Assembly (NCBI RefSeq): GCF_047948215.1
Contig: NC_134464.1
Coordinates: 33,789,020 to 33,853,019 of the forward strand
Length of the DNA stretch: 64,000 nt
Source: Lycorma delicatula
Taxonomy: Eukaryota > Arthropoda > Insecta > Hemiptera > Fulgoridae
Reading direction: 5' to 3'
The position numbers were made by a program, and so were the translations under genes. The notes below the pieces were generated by a model. That model ran no database searches. It was given only the letters and a program-made list of their open reading frames with translations, and was not told the DNA's origin. Shown here one piece after another: positions 34,655-47,054 of this stretch. Position 1 is the first letter of the stretch. Every line of letters starts with the position of its first letter.

Positions 34655-35020
34655 TTGGTTAACTGGCATTTCTCCCGCCACCACCCTATTCGGTCGCCCT
34701 AGAGCAATGACCAAATGTCAGTGCCAACATACGGCTTCTGTGCCTCTAAAACAGTTTAGCGAGCTACCTATCAGCGTGAGCGCATTAAGCAGGGTGCTAT
34801 TCACCAACCGCTTATATGTCCCAACCGCTCACTTGTCAAACTAAATCTAGATCGGGGAGGCGCACCCCTTGTTACTAATTACTAAAAGTCATTAAAGTTA
34901 ATAAAATAAATGACAGCAATTTAGGCTGTCACGCCTCGGTCGCTGATGCCAGCTAGTGCCTGTCCACCATTTAAAGCGCTTGGAGCTTGTATCTGGCTGG
35001 TGGCCAGCCATTATCTCAGG
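34655..35020 (-). mobile_element. R1-clade LINE 3' end with 13-bp target-site duplication
   Basis: AAGGGTTGATCAT (34,642-34,654) recurs as AAGGGTTGGTCAT (35,021-35,033), one mismatch. The insert is the 3' end only: on the minus strand it has GGTGGACAGGCACTAGCTGG, AAGTGAGCGGTTGGGACAT, CGCTAAACTGTT and GGTGGCGGGAGAAATGCC, as at 28.4-29.4 kb. The copy of repeat E at 52 kb lacks this insert, confirming the empty site. Confidence 0.85.
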
Positions 35021-35175
35021 AAGGGTTGGTCATATCAAAAATTGTTTCAGACAAAAGTTTTATTTTATGTTTAGAGGACTAACGATAAACGAAAACCCCA
35101 TTTTTTCCACTCCTGGGCCAAGGGTTGGTGACATCAAAAAACGTAAGGTTTTTAAGTCTTAGGCTCTTATCCAAA

Positions 35176-35470
35176 CCCACCGGGTTGGTCTAGTGGTGAA
35201 CGCGTCTTCCCAAATCAGCTGATTTGGAAGTCGAGAGTTCCAACGTTCAAGTCCGAGTAAAGCCAGATATTTTTACACGGATTTGAATACTAGATCGTGG
35301 ATACCGGTGTTCTTTGGTGGTTGGGTTTTAATTAACCACACATCTCAGGTATGGACGAACTGAGAATGTACAAGACTACATTTCATTTACACTCATACAT
35401 ATCATCCTCATTCATCCTCTGAAGTATTATCTAAACGGTAGTTACGGAGGCTAAACAGGAAAAAAGAAAA
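35176..35470 (+). mobile_element. tRNA-derived SINE, family 2, with 14-bp target-site duplication
   Basis: Exact GGCTCTTATCCAAA at 35,162-35,175 and 35,471-35,484. The body matches the 32.71-kb copy: CCGGGTTGGTCTAGTGGTGA, ACGCGTCTTCCCAAATCAGC, GATCGTGGATACCGGTGTTC, CGGAGGCTAAACAGGAAA. The head retains a B-box-like CGTTCAAGTCC. The copy of repeat E at 52 kb has the uninterrupted site. Confidence 0.9.
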
Positions 35471-35854
35471 GGCTCTTATCCAAAGAATAGTAGGAACTTT
35501 AAACGAATTCGATATTTTGCATAATAAGATTGTTATAGCAATATTTTATTTTTTTGATAAAATCTTTCCCATTTCCAACCCCATGGTCCAGTTTTGGCCG
35601 TTAACGAACTCGACCGAGAATTTTGGACGAGTTATTTTTCAGGAACAATTTAAAAATGATTGGCTCAAAACTACGGCAGTTATCGTGTCCATAAGATATA
35701 TATATATATAAATGCATATATAAACTTTTGAGCTGACGGTGCTTTTGGGTCCTGGGGATGTGAAACGCGAAGATATGTCGAAATTTTCTGGAAGTCGAAT
35801 CATGGTACCCATTACAATAGGTAGCTTTTCTTATGAAATCTACCTAAAAATATG

Positions 35855-38155
35855 AGATTATGTTACTTCTGAAAAATAAATCAATAGATTGAAAAAAAAA
35901 ATCTTTAACTGGAATGACAAAAATTAAATTTAAGTTTTTTCGATACTGTAAATATTCATTAATTAAATTTCTATAAGAATATAGTTAAAATAATTAAAAA
36001 GTTTTGAATTATGTATGCATTACATAATTATAAATACATTTATTGATATTGGAACAAAACATCATATTATAACTGTAAGAAGTATGTTAATAAAAAATAA
36101 TTATTTATTTGATTACGTTGCAGTAAAACCACAAATATTTCCCCAAATTGTCTTTTATATTAGATAAATATGAATATAGCTGATCCGCAGCTTTACTTCT
36201 TAATATTTACATAAATTAATGTTATATCTTAATAAATTCAATTTCATTTTAAACAAAAATATTAAGAAATAATATTATTCTTTTCAATTTCAATAATGAA
36301 ATATATATTTTATTCATTATCATCCAAAGGTCGCGGATAGATATTTTCGATTTGAGTACAATTTGGAAATACCTAATTTCTAACTTTTATTTTACATATA
36401 TTTTTTTAAGATCTTTATTCTTCCTTTGATATGAAATTCATATTTAGTTTAATCAAATTTAAATTTCCCGTAATTTTTAGCAAAAAAACTACAAATTTAA
36501 ATATATACCATTAATTAAAATTTCAAAAGAAACATGTTAATACATTCTTCTCTACCAGTAATAATTAAGCACAAAGCAAACGTAATCTGTTCGTAATTAA
36601 AGTTTTAAAATGTACGATAACCGAATATTGTTCCCTATATATATTATTGTTATTTATATATATCTAGAGAACAAACAAAGAAATGTACTAAAGAATTGTA
36701 GTATCTCGGCCAAACTCCAATAACAAATAAATAATAAAATAGAATCCTACTTAAGCAATAACGCCTATTTTTTTAATAATAAATGACAGTAATAACATAA
36801 AATTACATGATTAACGAATCGTATGTAAATTTAAGATAAAATTAAAATACATTCATATATTATGTAATTTAACAAGAATAGATAGATATATGGTAAATCA
36901 AATCACCGAAGTTAAAAAAAAAGATTTCAATATAAATCTCCTTTTATTGAAACTACTTATTTATTGACTTAGTTACGCAAGAAACAGACGAATGGTTGGT
37001 GGAATTAAATTGCCGGTATTTTATTTAAAACACTCTTTTCGATCCAATATTGTACAGCCTCCGTATTTAACGTACGGACTTATTCGATCAAAGTTTGTTT
37101 ACTTATTTGAATTCTAGGTTTATACAAAGAAAGTCAAATGAAATAAATTAAATTATACCGTTACGTAATTTAAATTTATTTCTAATTTAAGTTTTTAAAC
37201 TATTTTGTTAAACATAATCAATTATTGATATATGTTATATATAAAATAATTTAAATAAAAAACAAATCCATAAAAACTTTCTAATGAGTTTACTTCAGAA
37301 GCGGGTCCTGAAATGAAGTCAGAAATTAATACGAAAAATATTTACAAATTATACATGCGATTAATATGCATTGAGCGTATATAATACTAAATAAAAATTA
37401 TTTGATCTCTGATTAGACGAACTGATATGTTAATTGTAATTTATGATCTCTTTTTGTAGCGTACGATTCTGTTATTCTAGCATGTCTACTCCAATTTTAA
37501 ACAATGAAATGATATTTATAAAATGTTATTGACAATTTACAGTAATGTATTATTTTTATTATTTTATAATTTAAATTTCACATAAAAGACCTAAATTTAC
37601 TCATTAATTTGGATCCTAAGAATTAGTAATTCTTAATTTTAGGACGAAATCTATCACACTTGCTTTCGGAAGAAGCGTTCGGAAGAAGCTTTCAAGAAGC
37701 GTTTTCGGAACTACGTTTATATGAACGTTCTTCTTTATTTTCACTTGTAGAACATGTCGTAAAAATTCATTACTTTGTTGTATTTTTATAAGATCTCCAG
37801 GTCAAAAAATATACAAAAAGACAAGAGAAATAAGAAACCTGCAATTAAATCTATCGTAGATACTAGAGAAGAACCCATTAACTGTTTTGTTGGGGGTACG
37901 TGAAAAGGTCAGAAAGGATAGTTGGTTTCAAAAGATATTACCTAGAGCTGTGAAGAGCAAAGTACGTCTGAGAAGAACTCGGTTTCAAAGGATTTACTAA
38001 TTGATAACAGTCAGAATCTTGCCAGATTTACTTGGTAGAGAAAGGAATAGATGAACTGTAAGATGCAAGTAGAATAATCTGTATGAACCAGCAAAAAGTT
38101 AAAGAAAGTACTGTAATATTAGTGAATATCATACGAACAAGCATAAATAAAATAT
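35855..38155. other. AT-rich stretch without recognised genes
   Basis: No motif recognised. Near 37,665-37,715 there is a short run of repeated GGAAGAAGC(G/T)TTC words. Confidence 0.65.
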
Positions 38156-38159
38156 GATT

Positions 38160-38186
38160 CGTGTTAACTGTACAACAGTTAACACG
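38160..38186. repeat. 12-bp perfect hairpin
   Basis: CGTGTTAACTGT (38,160-38,171) and ACAGTTAACACG (38,175-38,186) pair perfectly around ACA. It lies just upstream of the transposase relic. Its role, if any, is unknown. Confidence 0.8.
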
Positions 38187-39116
38187 ATCAAGCAATCTTT
38201 TTGCCGTTAAGTACTGTGGTAAACCAGTAACTAACATGACATTAGTTTTGAGGTTAGTGGCTAAATTTATAGACAGGTTCTGTTAATAACAAGGAACACA
38301 AAAGATCGATGTTTGTGTTGATTGCAGACACAGTCGCTGAAATCAAAGAACTATTAACTGCCTCGCCAATAAAATCACTTAAACACTTATAAACTGAAAT
38401 TAATTTACCAAAATCAGCGGGCGACAAAAAAATAAACTTACGATTACATCGAATTCAATTAGTTCATGAACTTCTTGATCCAGACAAAGAAAAACAGTTA
38501 GAATATTGTCTTTAGTTTCATGGATTCTTGCGTGAACAAGAATACCATGTTATAGACTCAATTTTTTCGCAGACGAGGCGTAGTTTCATCAGGACGATAA
38601 CTGAGTGCTGAAGATCCCCACGCGTATTATGAAAAACAATTGCACCTGCAGAAGATGAGAGTTGGTGTACGATATCACAAAAAAAAAATTATTGAACCTC
38701 TTTTCTTGGAGTACACCATTACTGCAGAATGACATGAGAATATTTTATTGCAATTTACTGGACTCATCGAAGAGGAACGTCGGGTCGATACTGCTGGTTC
38801 CAATAAGACAACACCCCACTAGGCATATTCAACTTTTGATTTTGTTAATAAATTTTTTGGTGATCCCGTTATTGGTCGTGGCTTATAGCCACCAAGATCT
38901 CCAAATTTGACTGCGCCAGATTTTTTTTCTTTGGGGTCACCTCAAAGAAAAGCTTACAGCAATAAATCACGAACACTTGAACAACTGAAGGTCAATATCG
39001 AACAAACTGATTTAAATATCAAACCGCAATCTCTGAAAACAGTTGCAAGAAACACTGTGTAAAAAATGGGAGCGTATATTCATGAATATGGCAGGAATTT
39101 CTATCATTTACTCTAG
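38187..39116 (+). pseudogene. Tc1/mariner-superfamily transposase relic
   Basis: Plus-strand frames stitched together give FAVKYCG, LRLVAKFID then TGSVNNK, IADTVAEIKELLTASPIKSL (HTH region), RIQLVHELLDPDKEKQLEYC, FFADEA near 38,570 (first catalytic Asp), IPTRIMKNN, then FVNKFFGDPVIGRG. Next come PPRSPNLTAPDFFSLG near 38,890 (third acidic site) and RTLEQLKVNIEQTDLNI, ending YIHEYGRNFYHLL. This is a known arthropod transposase type of normal length (about 300-350 codons). Stops and frameshifts throughout; the middle QQDN-like block survives only as FQ-stop-DN. Terminal inverted repeats were not found. Confidence 0.75.
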
Positions 39117-39119
39117 AAT

Positions 39120-39695
39120 TTAAGGTACTGGAAATTTTGAAAATCAATATTTAATTTAATAACTTACAATTTTTTTTAATTTAAATATACCTACTGACAT
39201 AGATGGGTTGCGTTTTATGTGGGACACCTGCATATAATTTATTTACTAAAATAATGCTTTTCATAACAAAGAGAAACATAATTTTTATTTCCTAAAAGCA
39301 TGATTTTAATCTACGATATATGATTTTAATTTGTATTTTGATGCTGAAAATGAATATGAACGGAATCTTTCTATCACCCACCATTTTTGAAAAATGTTAA
39401 AATTTTAATTACAGAATTTTTTTCATTTTTCAACATATAGTTAGCATTTAACGCTCCTATACTGTATTTTGTTAACTCATTTGTTATTTTTAAATTCTGT
39501 TAACATAATTTGTAAGCTATAAATAAACAATACAAGACAAAGGATTCAATCATACCATAGTCACATATAATGACATGTGTACCTATGGTTTGGCGTGAAC
39601 GTAAGGTCATGTAATCGATACTTTTGTTTTACAAGTGTGTCTGGAATTTCTAAAAAATCTAAACATATTGTAAAATATCCTTCATTGCAATCAGG
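39120..39695. other. AT-rich spacer
   Basis: Separates two relics. GTTGCGTTTTATGTGGGACA near 39,208 might be the 3' end of the upstream transposon, but no inverted partner was found on the 5' side. Confidence 0.4.
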
Positions 39696-40986
39696 CCTGT
39701 ACTTCACAGTGAAATTATTCCAGTTCCTGAGCCACCTGTGAGTCTATGTTTCAAAAGAAGCGATGCAGAATCAGGCAGTAATGAAGAAGACAACAATGAT
39801 TTTGATTTTTAATTATCTTCCAATAAGCCTCACCTTATATCACAAGGTAAATTAAATGACTTGGTTAGGGATTTAAATATATCAAAAAATCAAGCTGACT
39901 TGTTAGGATCAAGAATGCAAGGTTTGAATTTACTTTAAAAAAATACAAAAGTTTTAGGCTTTCGAAGCCGACAAAAAGAAATTTCTCAGTACTTTACTGA
40001 TGAAAATAATTTGGTTTATTGCACAAATAATGATGAGCTAATGTTGCTTTTAGGACAAGCTCATAAACCTGAGGACTGTTCCCTTTTCATAGATTATTCC
40101 AAGTGCAGTTTAAAAGTGGTTCTACTATACAACGGTAATAAATATCCTTCGATATCAATCGCTTAAGGTATCAATTTGAAAAAGACATACGATGTGATGA
40201 AAGACGTTCTTCAAAAAATAAATTATGAAAAACATAGCTGGAGCATATGTGGTGATTTGAAAATTATAGCTATTTTTTTAAGCATGCAGTTAGGCTATAC
40301 TAAGTACATGTGTTTTCTTTGAGAATGGATCAGCGGAGCTAGGGATAAATATTATGTTACCAGATAGTGGAAGAAACGAGACAACTTAACTCCAAATGGG
40401 AAAAATATTATTGTTGAGCTCTTAGTTGAAACCAAAAAAATATTTTTACCTCCTGACAATATCAAGCTAGGACTAATGAAAAATTTTCAAAAAGCAGCGA
40501 AGAAGGATAGTCCCGGATTTTTGTTCATCAGGCAGAAATATCCGAATGTAATTGAAGGAAAAATTAAAGAAGGAATATTTGTTGGTCCTCAAATAAGAGA
40601 GTTGACCAAAGATGATGTATTTAACGCAATGTTAAATAATGTAGAAAGTGCAACTTGGGTTTCTTTTAAAGACGTTTGCAAAACTTTTCTCGGCAAACAA
40701 AAATCCGACAATTACTACGATAATATTAATTAACTTCTTATTCCATACAGAGCTAAGGGATGTAATATGTATTTGAAAATACATTTCTTCCACTCACATC
40801 TGGATTTTTCCCAAGACAACCTTGGAAACGTAAGTGATGAACATGATGAACGTTTCCTCCAAACATTTCGGTGATGAAAAGGCGTTATAAAGGGAAATGG
40901 AATACTAACATGCTAGCTGTTGGACATTAATTCTGGATATGCCTGAAGCTATTTATAAAAGAAAAGCATCAGTGAAATCATTCTAA
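39696..40986 (+). pseudogene. Relic of a multicopy arthropod protein of unknown function
   Basis: Reading across a handful of stops gives IIPVPEPPVSLCFKRSD, ESGSNEEDNNDFDF, GKLNDLVRDLNISKNQADL, LGFRSRQKEISQYF, LGYTKYMCFL. An 85-codon open stretch (40,476-40,733) then has KEGIFVGPQIRELTKDD and AMLNNVESATWVSFKDVC. It continues with KGCNMYLKIHFFHSHLDF, GNVSDEHDERF and ILDMPEAIYKRKAS. I recall near-identical proteins annotated as uncharacterised in many arthropod genomes, in high copy, which suggests a mobile-element gene. The biochemical role is not known to me. Length (about 430 codons) and order look nearly complete; no terminal repeats identified. Confidence 0.65.
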
Positions 40987-40989
40987 CAC

Positions 40990-42660
40990 AGGTGTGGCCG
41001 TGCAAAATGATAAATTTTACAGATTTTAACTATATTTTCCCTTAATATTTTTGAAGCGTAATTTATTTAAAAATAAGGGTGATGGAAATGGTATGACACT
41101 AGAGAAACATTAATTTTTTTTTCTCTATCAGTGTGATTACTATGTTTCGTTTTTATTTATTGTTCTTTTAAAAATTAAATATTGATCCACAGTATTTAAA
41201 GCAGTTTATATTATACTACAAAAGTTTTTTTATTTGGAAAAACTTTACTCTTTTATTTATGTAGTTTTTTTTATGTGCGAACATTTATTTTGTTTCATCA
41301 CACAAACAAATCTATTTTATGATTGAAATATGATGAAAATAATTAAACGGAGGGTATTTTATAAGAAAATGTAAAAAATGTATAATACTATATGCATTAA
41401 CGTGCATATATAGTTTGGTATGTTACCTAGCCTGCAGTCCTATCTGTACACATAATATATATGTAGTGTAACTGCACGAAATGTAACACGATTTCCTTTG
41501 ATCATTATGACGTACGATACAATGAACAACTCACAGTCAGTAGCAATGTAAATGTCATTCAGTTATTCATTACAAACGTCGGTAACATAGTAGTAATTAC
41601 AGCTTCAAAATTAATAGTGGAAATCATTGAAATTTAATAAAATACACGAATACCGGCATTCAGTATATTTAATCGCGTATAAATAAGAAAATCTCAATAC
41701 AAAGAACATTTAGTTTAATAAGGTTAATGAGTGAAATAAAATATTGTTTAAAATGTTTATTTCTTTTAACAATTTTACAAATAAAATTTCTATATAAGAC
41801 TGAAAAAAGACATTTATAAAAAAAAAGACATCTTTTCTAGAGAAAACTATTAACAACATATTTTACTACATGTCAACTAAATATGTACCGCTTGTTAAGG
41901 TACCATCTGTTATTTATTGCATCAAATCAGAAAAAAACCCTAATAAAAACAAAAAAGTATCATACGATAAAAATTTTTTAGTTGTTTAATTTAATTTTTT
42001 TTTGGTTTTAAAAAAAAGAATCCGATAACATTTAATTGTATAATTAGTAAATAAATGATGATAAACACAAAGACGAGGTGATCGTACTTCGTTTCTCATT
42101 TTTTATTTTATGTTTTTAATTTTTTTGTGAAACAGTTTGTGCACACATAATCTAAAGGATGGATTTGTAAAAAAAATTACGCTTTTTTATGTGCATATAG
42201 CCCACACAGAAGACTCTGAAGCAAACCATATAGAGTTGCCCACGTGAGAATCATTGATTCTTCAAGTGAAGACCAGCCATTTCAAGTGTCTCTCCTTGTT
42301 ACTTATTTACTATCATCGAAAAAACAACTTTAAATGGAAAATAGAGGCACTTGAAAGTAAAGGATAAGACTAAAGTAATGTAGAACTATCGGAACGTAAG
42401 GTGGCATAAAAAACTACTAGCATTCAGCAAACACTTGACACGATACTAGACCGACTGAAAATATCGTCAGTTTAATACAGATGATATTTATAACAAAAAT
42501 ACATACGATGCTCTTTAATTAAAACAAGTTTATTATCCCAATTAATATTATTATTATAGTACTTTAAATAATTACTTCTCCTAATCACTTTATTGCTGTA
42601 GCTCGCAAATTTCGAAGTCGCTGTAACCGGTAGATTCTAAAGAGCTCGTGTCCGATTTCT
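40990..42660. other. AT-rich stretch without recognised genes
   Basis: No domain or repeat partner recognised. The last 200 bp may include the 3' end of the DDE_3 transposon (inference). Confidence 0.55.
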
Positions 42661-42673
42661 GAATTCACATTTA

Positions 42674-43974
42674 TCACAGAATTGTCGATATGCACATCAT
42701 ATAAATGTTCATCTTCAATATCGTTTTCTTTTCAATGTTGACAAAATGCTCACAGACATTGCTCCACTCAGCTTCAGACACTATATGAAATTCCTCTTCA
42801 GCTAACTTAAGAACGTCCGACATGTTAAAAGTTGTATTTCTTTTAGCTACTTGCTCTTTCACTTGAACCCAAATCATTTCAATTGCATTTAGGTTTAGGT
42901 GATAAGGTGGCAACTGTAGAACTGAGTGACTATATTTTTTTCGAAAATCTCATTTACCAGAAATTACTTTTGATTTTCTTTGTGTAATTTTATAATATCA
43001 TATAATTCAGTCTTCGTCATAGCAGGAAAACAGTTAATTCGTTGTTCGGCTAACCGTTTTATCATATTGCTTATTAAAGAGTTAAAATCTGGTTGCTTTT
43101 GCAGCAGAACGTTTTGATACGATGCGTTATCAAGTAAAATGACCGACCGAGGTGGCAAGTTGGGAATACACTTCTCCCGTAATCATTTCGTGTATTTTTC
43201 GGAATCCATCGTTTTTGTAGATCTCCTTTCTTATTTGACTCATAGATAAGTAAAACATTGTTAGTGAACCCGTTATTACAGCCGGCATGAACAATTATTA
43301 ATAGTGAATCTATTGAATACTGGTGTTTTCAGTACCTCATGAAGGTTACTTTGGTCTACTCACGATTTTGGTATTAGATAACTACTGTGATGTAGGTTTC
43401 ATCTGTGTATACAATCGGCCATCCTTCTTCGCGAAACAAGAAAATCTGTAGGAGAAATTTCATTCTTTGCATTTCAATATCATGCCGTTCTATCAGTATT
43501 TTCCGGATATCTTCTGTTTTTTTTTTACCATCTAAATCGCATTTTACGTAATAATCTCCTTAAAGATCTTTCATTCCTTTTGAAATTAATTTCACTTTGG
43601 CGGGCTTTTTGAATAATTCACTTCACAGTAGGAACGCATTTTTTGGTTTCATAAAATTTACTTACTAAACCCCTCAAAGCATCCGTCTCAAACAAATCTA
43701 AATTGTACACAGTACTGGGGTGATTTAAACGTTTTCTGGGTGAAACGAATACGGATTACTTCTCAGTTTCATTTAATTTTTCTTCTGCTATAATTCTTTA
43801 GACCGTTCGTTTTGATACTTTTGTCGCTTGAACAACTGCATTCAGTACTTCAGTTTTACTCACTATTCCGATTCCGGCATTGTTTTGTAAAAAGTAATTG
43901 TAAACATTATGTACAATTTCCCTCGCCTAACTTTGAACTACAGTACCTTTTCCTCCTAACTTGGGCATTTTAGA
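42674..43974 (-). pseudogene. DDE_3 (Tc1/mariner-like) transposase relic
   Basis: The minus strand starts MPKLGGKGTVV near 43,970, then NAGIGIVSKTEVLNAVVQA and TKVSKRTV (HTH region), VSPRKRLNHPSTVYNLDLFE, EDIRKILIERHDIEMQRMKF, REEGWPIVYTDETYI near 43,405 (first catalytic Asp). Two open stretches follow: MPPRSVILLDNASYQNVLLQ (43,158; second Asp) with MTKTELYDIIKLHKEN, and MPPYHLNLNAIEMIWVQVKE (42,913; third acidic site, Glu) with NTTFNMSDVLKLAEEEF and WSNVCEHF. This order matches DDE_3-family transposases common in arthropods. About 430 codons, close to full length, broken by several stops and frameshifts. Terminal repeats not found. Confidence 0.8.
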
Positions 43975-44316
43975 AGAAAATAGCTGTATTGAAATGAAAA
44001 CAACTCAACACAATAAAAATAAATCACTAACAGCTATTCACTTCATTAAGTAAAATATACACCGAAATAAATGATTCTATAATAACCATTTCTAGAACAT
44101 AATTACAAAAGGTGTATGACATATGATTTTGTACAGCGCAATGATTAGAGTAGATTAAAAATAAGTAAATTAAATTCTTAGAATTGCGTGTTGTGTTTAC
44201 AACAATTCCAACAATTCATAAATAGCACATTAGTTATATATGATTCATGAATGATTCTACTAATATTAATTGCTATGCAACAACTGGTAGGCCTAGATCA
44301 CAACATCAATATATAA

Positions 44317-44700
44317 TTACATACGTACAGCAAGTTTATGAAATCTGTTTTTTATATATGTTGTGTGGTATATGTCTGTTTTTAGTTTGCTTTTAACAGA
44401 AGCCAGTGTATACAAAATGCTAGTACATAGGCTTTCAGTCCCTGCGCCAACATACGTGCCGATACATTTACTTCGTACACCGTCGTACATTAAAGCTAAT
44501 TTTATCAATAATAAAAAGAGATATGTGAAAAAACCGAAAGACTTTTTTGTAGAAAATTTATTGTAAAATACGGCAAGCAGTCCTAGAATTTGATTTAAAC
44601 AAACAGTTTTACCGTAATAAAGTTGAATATCGGCAACGAATGTAATCCGGTTGTTACTACAGGTCATTGAAATGGCTTTCATCTTGAAACGGTGAAACAT
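44317..44700 (-). CDS. 127-codon open frame, unassigned (possible piggyBac fragment)
   Basis: The longest uninterrupted frame not tied to a recognised element. It contains FKMKAISMTCSNNRITFVAD and IQLYYGK, which loosely recall the segment of piggyBac transposases before the second catalytic Asp. A hydrophobic stretch FFTYLFLLLIKLALM and GVRSKCIG follow. The key DN(F/W)FTS motif is absent and the opposite strand is also open for 67 codons, so this may be chance or decayed DNA. Confidence 0.2.
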   Translation of the reverse strand: MFHRFKMKAISMTCSNNRITFVADIQLYYGKTVCLNQILGLLAVFYNKFSTKKSFGFFTYLFLLLIKLALMYDGVRSKCIGTYVGAGTESLCTSILYTLASVKSKLKTDIYHTTYIKNRFHKLAVRM

Positions 44701-44704
44701 TTCG

Positions 44705-45750
44705 TAATGGCGGTAGTGTTACGTTTTTTCCAGGTATAAAATTATTTTCATTTAAAATTTCAGCTCATCGGTTGAGATACAAATTTTTAATCATGTTTTT
44801 TATGTTTCATTTTATTTTTTTTCATTTTAGGTATTTATTTTAACGAGGTAAATGAGATAGAATAATAGATGAAAAAATGCTTAAATAATAGAATAATTAA
44901 AAATGAAGCAAACATATCTCAATTTCAGCGTATTAAGTATTATATCAATTAATTTTGTATGATTATGTTGATTATTCTGAATTTTGAAGTAAAATTTATT
45001 TAACTTAATTTTACTAAGAAAATTCATTTCTCTGGTGAATTACGAGAGACTGTTGAAATTTAATCCACACTGGAACGTAACCGTAGAATAAAATGTTTCA
45101 CGAAGCGAATTGTGCTACCATCTTGTAGTTTTATTTTCATACTACTAACATATCAAAACTCGTTGATCCACGCCTTCTCATTTTAATCAGTTGCCATTGT
45201 TATGAACTCGAATGCGTGTTCTATGTCTACGTGTTTTAATACTACGTGCAGTAACTACACTTTTAACAGCGGAAAAAAAGAACGCCAGTGACATTCATCG
45301 TCGTCTAAAAGCCGTTTATAGTAATGAATGAAACGGTCATGTTTTATTATGATGCAAATAAAATTGAGTTTCATAACCCCAAGGGAAAGAAGAAATAGAT
45401 AAAAAGACTTTTAAATTACGAAATATTAGTTAAATTTTTGGAAAATATTTCTCATTAACCAAACGTCATTAGGGTTTTTTTTTTATTAAAATGTAGTAGG
45501 ATATAACAAAGCTTCTTTATAAAGGTTTTTGAGCGAAATGAAGTAATGTAATGTAAATTCATAAAACTTTATGGGAAAGATAGGTTTGAAATGAAAGGAG
45601 AAAGGGAACAATGAAACATATCGAGAAATTTTGAACGATTAGTAACCTAATCGCATTTAGGTTCTGTTACCTGCCCGTTATAGTAATATATTCCTTCACT
45701 GATATGGCATTTGGCTAATGTACTTCAACTTACTCTACTACATATATGTA
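44705..45750. other. AT-rich stretch without recognised genes
   Basis: Nothing recognisable; stops in all frames. Confidence 0.6.
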
Positions 45751-45752
45751 TA

Positions 45753-45756
<4 letters not shown>

Positions 45757-45798
<42 letters not shown>
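45757..45798. repeat. (TA)n microsatellite
   Basis: About 21 TA units preceded by CATATATGTATATG. Confidence 0.9.
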
Positions 45799-45799
<1 letters not shown>

Positions 45800-45800
<1 letters not shown>

Positions 45801-46932
45801 TAAACTTACTTTTAATGACTAGCATAACATACATTGCTGAAGGAATGAAAAAGTATGATGTTACTTTTGTTTACTTTACGGGTGGTGGAGGGGAAGTGTA
45901 TGCTCCATAAATTTTTTTGTAAACTTGCATTTAGTCAAAAAATTCTCTGTAATTATTACTCGAGTTTTAAAATTTGATTGTATTTCACATAAAATTTTAA
46001 ATTCTATTTTTACCTCTTTTATGAATTTTGTTAGTTCCTTTTTCCACTCTATACCGTGCTGGAAATATTTTATCTGCCTATTATACAAGTCAAAATTACG
46101 TCATATCTATTTATTTTCTTAAGTTAAATTTTCTTTCAGTATTTTTCATCCTTAATAAAACAGTCTTTTATAAAAAAAAAATAAAAAACGTAAAATAGTT
46201 TAATATTTAACATCCTTATAATCTTAAGAAAGTTTCCTTTTAACATTAAATATTATGAAGAGTCACTTTGATGATGTTGATTACATTTTAAATTCTATTA
46301 GGTTTTTTATTTTTATTTGAAATTTATAAATTTAATATTTCATTCTAGGTAAAGCTTAAAAAAAAAATTAAGTCAGTCATAAGTAGTCATTAAAATTAAA
46401 TTTTAATTAATTATGTATCTTTAATTATTAATTTAAAACATTTAGAAGGTTCGATTTGATTTTATATTCTATATAAAGCAATGTATAGTTAAAAACGTTT
46501 TTCCCTATTAATGACAATTTGGAATTATATCGTTTTGTTTTTTTCTTTTTCAAACTATTAAGGTTTTAATTGCCGCTTTTATAGTTATTTATTCTGTAAT
46601 TTAGAAATAAAATAAAATATAAACGTAAAATACGAGTAAAGAATAATTGGGTATGACATATTTTTAATGATAAAATATGCAGTAGGAAAATTAAATTTTG
46701 CACAACTCAGCAGGTGTTTTGTGGATTAACATACACAGATCTCTTTTTTTACGTTTACAAATAATTTTTATTAATATATAACATACATAGAATAAAAAAG
46801 TAACATTGGCTTAGCTAGTCGCAAAATGATCCTGTTTGCATATGCAATTATATACACAACTGAAAAAAATTAGATCAGGAACTGATCTCATACTACTCAT
46901 TCCGATCACATGTAATATCACAAATATCATAT

Positions 46933-46935
<3 letters not shown>
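45800..46935. other. AT-rich stretch without recognised genes
   Basis: No motif or repeat partner seen. Confidence 0.6.

Positions 46936-46974
<39 letters not shown>
46936..46974. repeat. (TA)n microsatellite
   Basis: About 19 TA units. Confidence 0.9.
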
Positions 46975-46978
<4 letters not shown>

Positions 46979-47054
46979 CATTGTCATAAAAAATATTTAA
47001 AAAAATTATTTTCTATTAATGTATCTATATATAAAATCCATTTTACAGTACTAA

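Larger units (their letters stand above)
34428..35850 (+). repeat. Unclassified dispersed repeat E, copy A, with two nested insertions
   Basis: Its pieces match the inverted copy at 52,048-52,830: TTGGCACGCCGGAAGGCAGA, TGCTAAGTAGAGGAT, CATGTTTAGCACGCGACAAG, CTTACAATTCCAGCAATATT, GGTTGGTGACATCAAAAAAC, GGCCGTTAACGAACTCGA, GGCAGTTATCGTGTCC, TGAGCTGACGGTG and the end TTCTTATGAAATCTACCT. Removing the R1 insert (34,655-35,020) and the SINE (35,176-35,470) restores a continuous match of about 760 bp. No protein motif or terminal repeat identified. Confidence 0.8.

Noticed and set aside
35177..35260. Possible tRNA gene in CCGGGTTGGTCTAGTGG
   Set aside because: Part of a 295-bp SINE bracketed by an exact target duplication and repeated at 32.7 and 49.5 kb.
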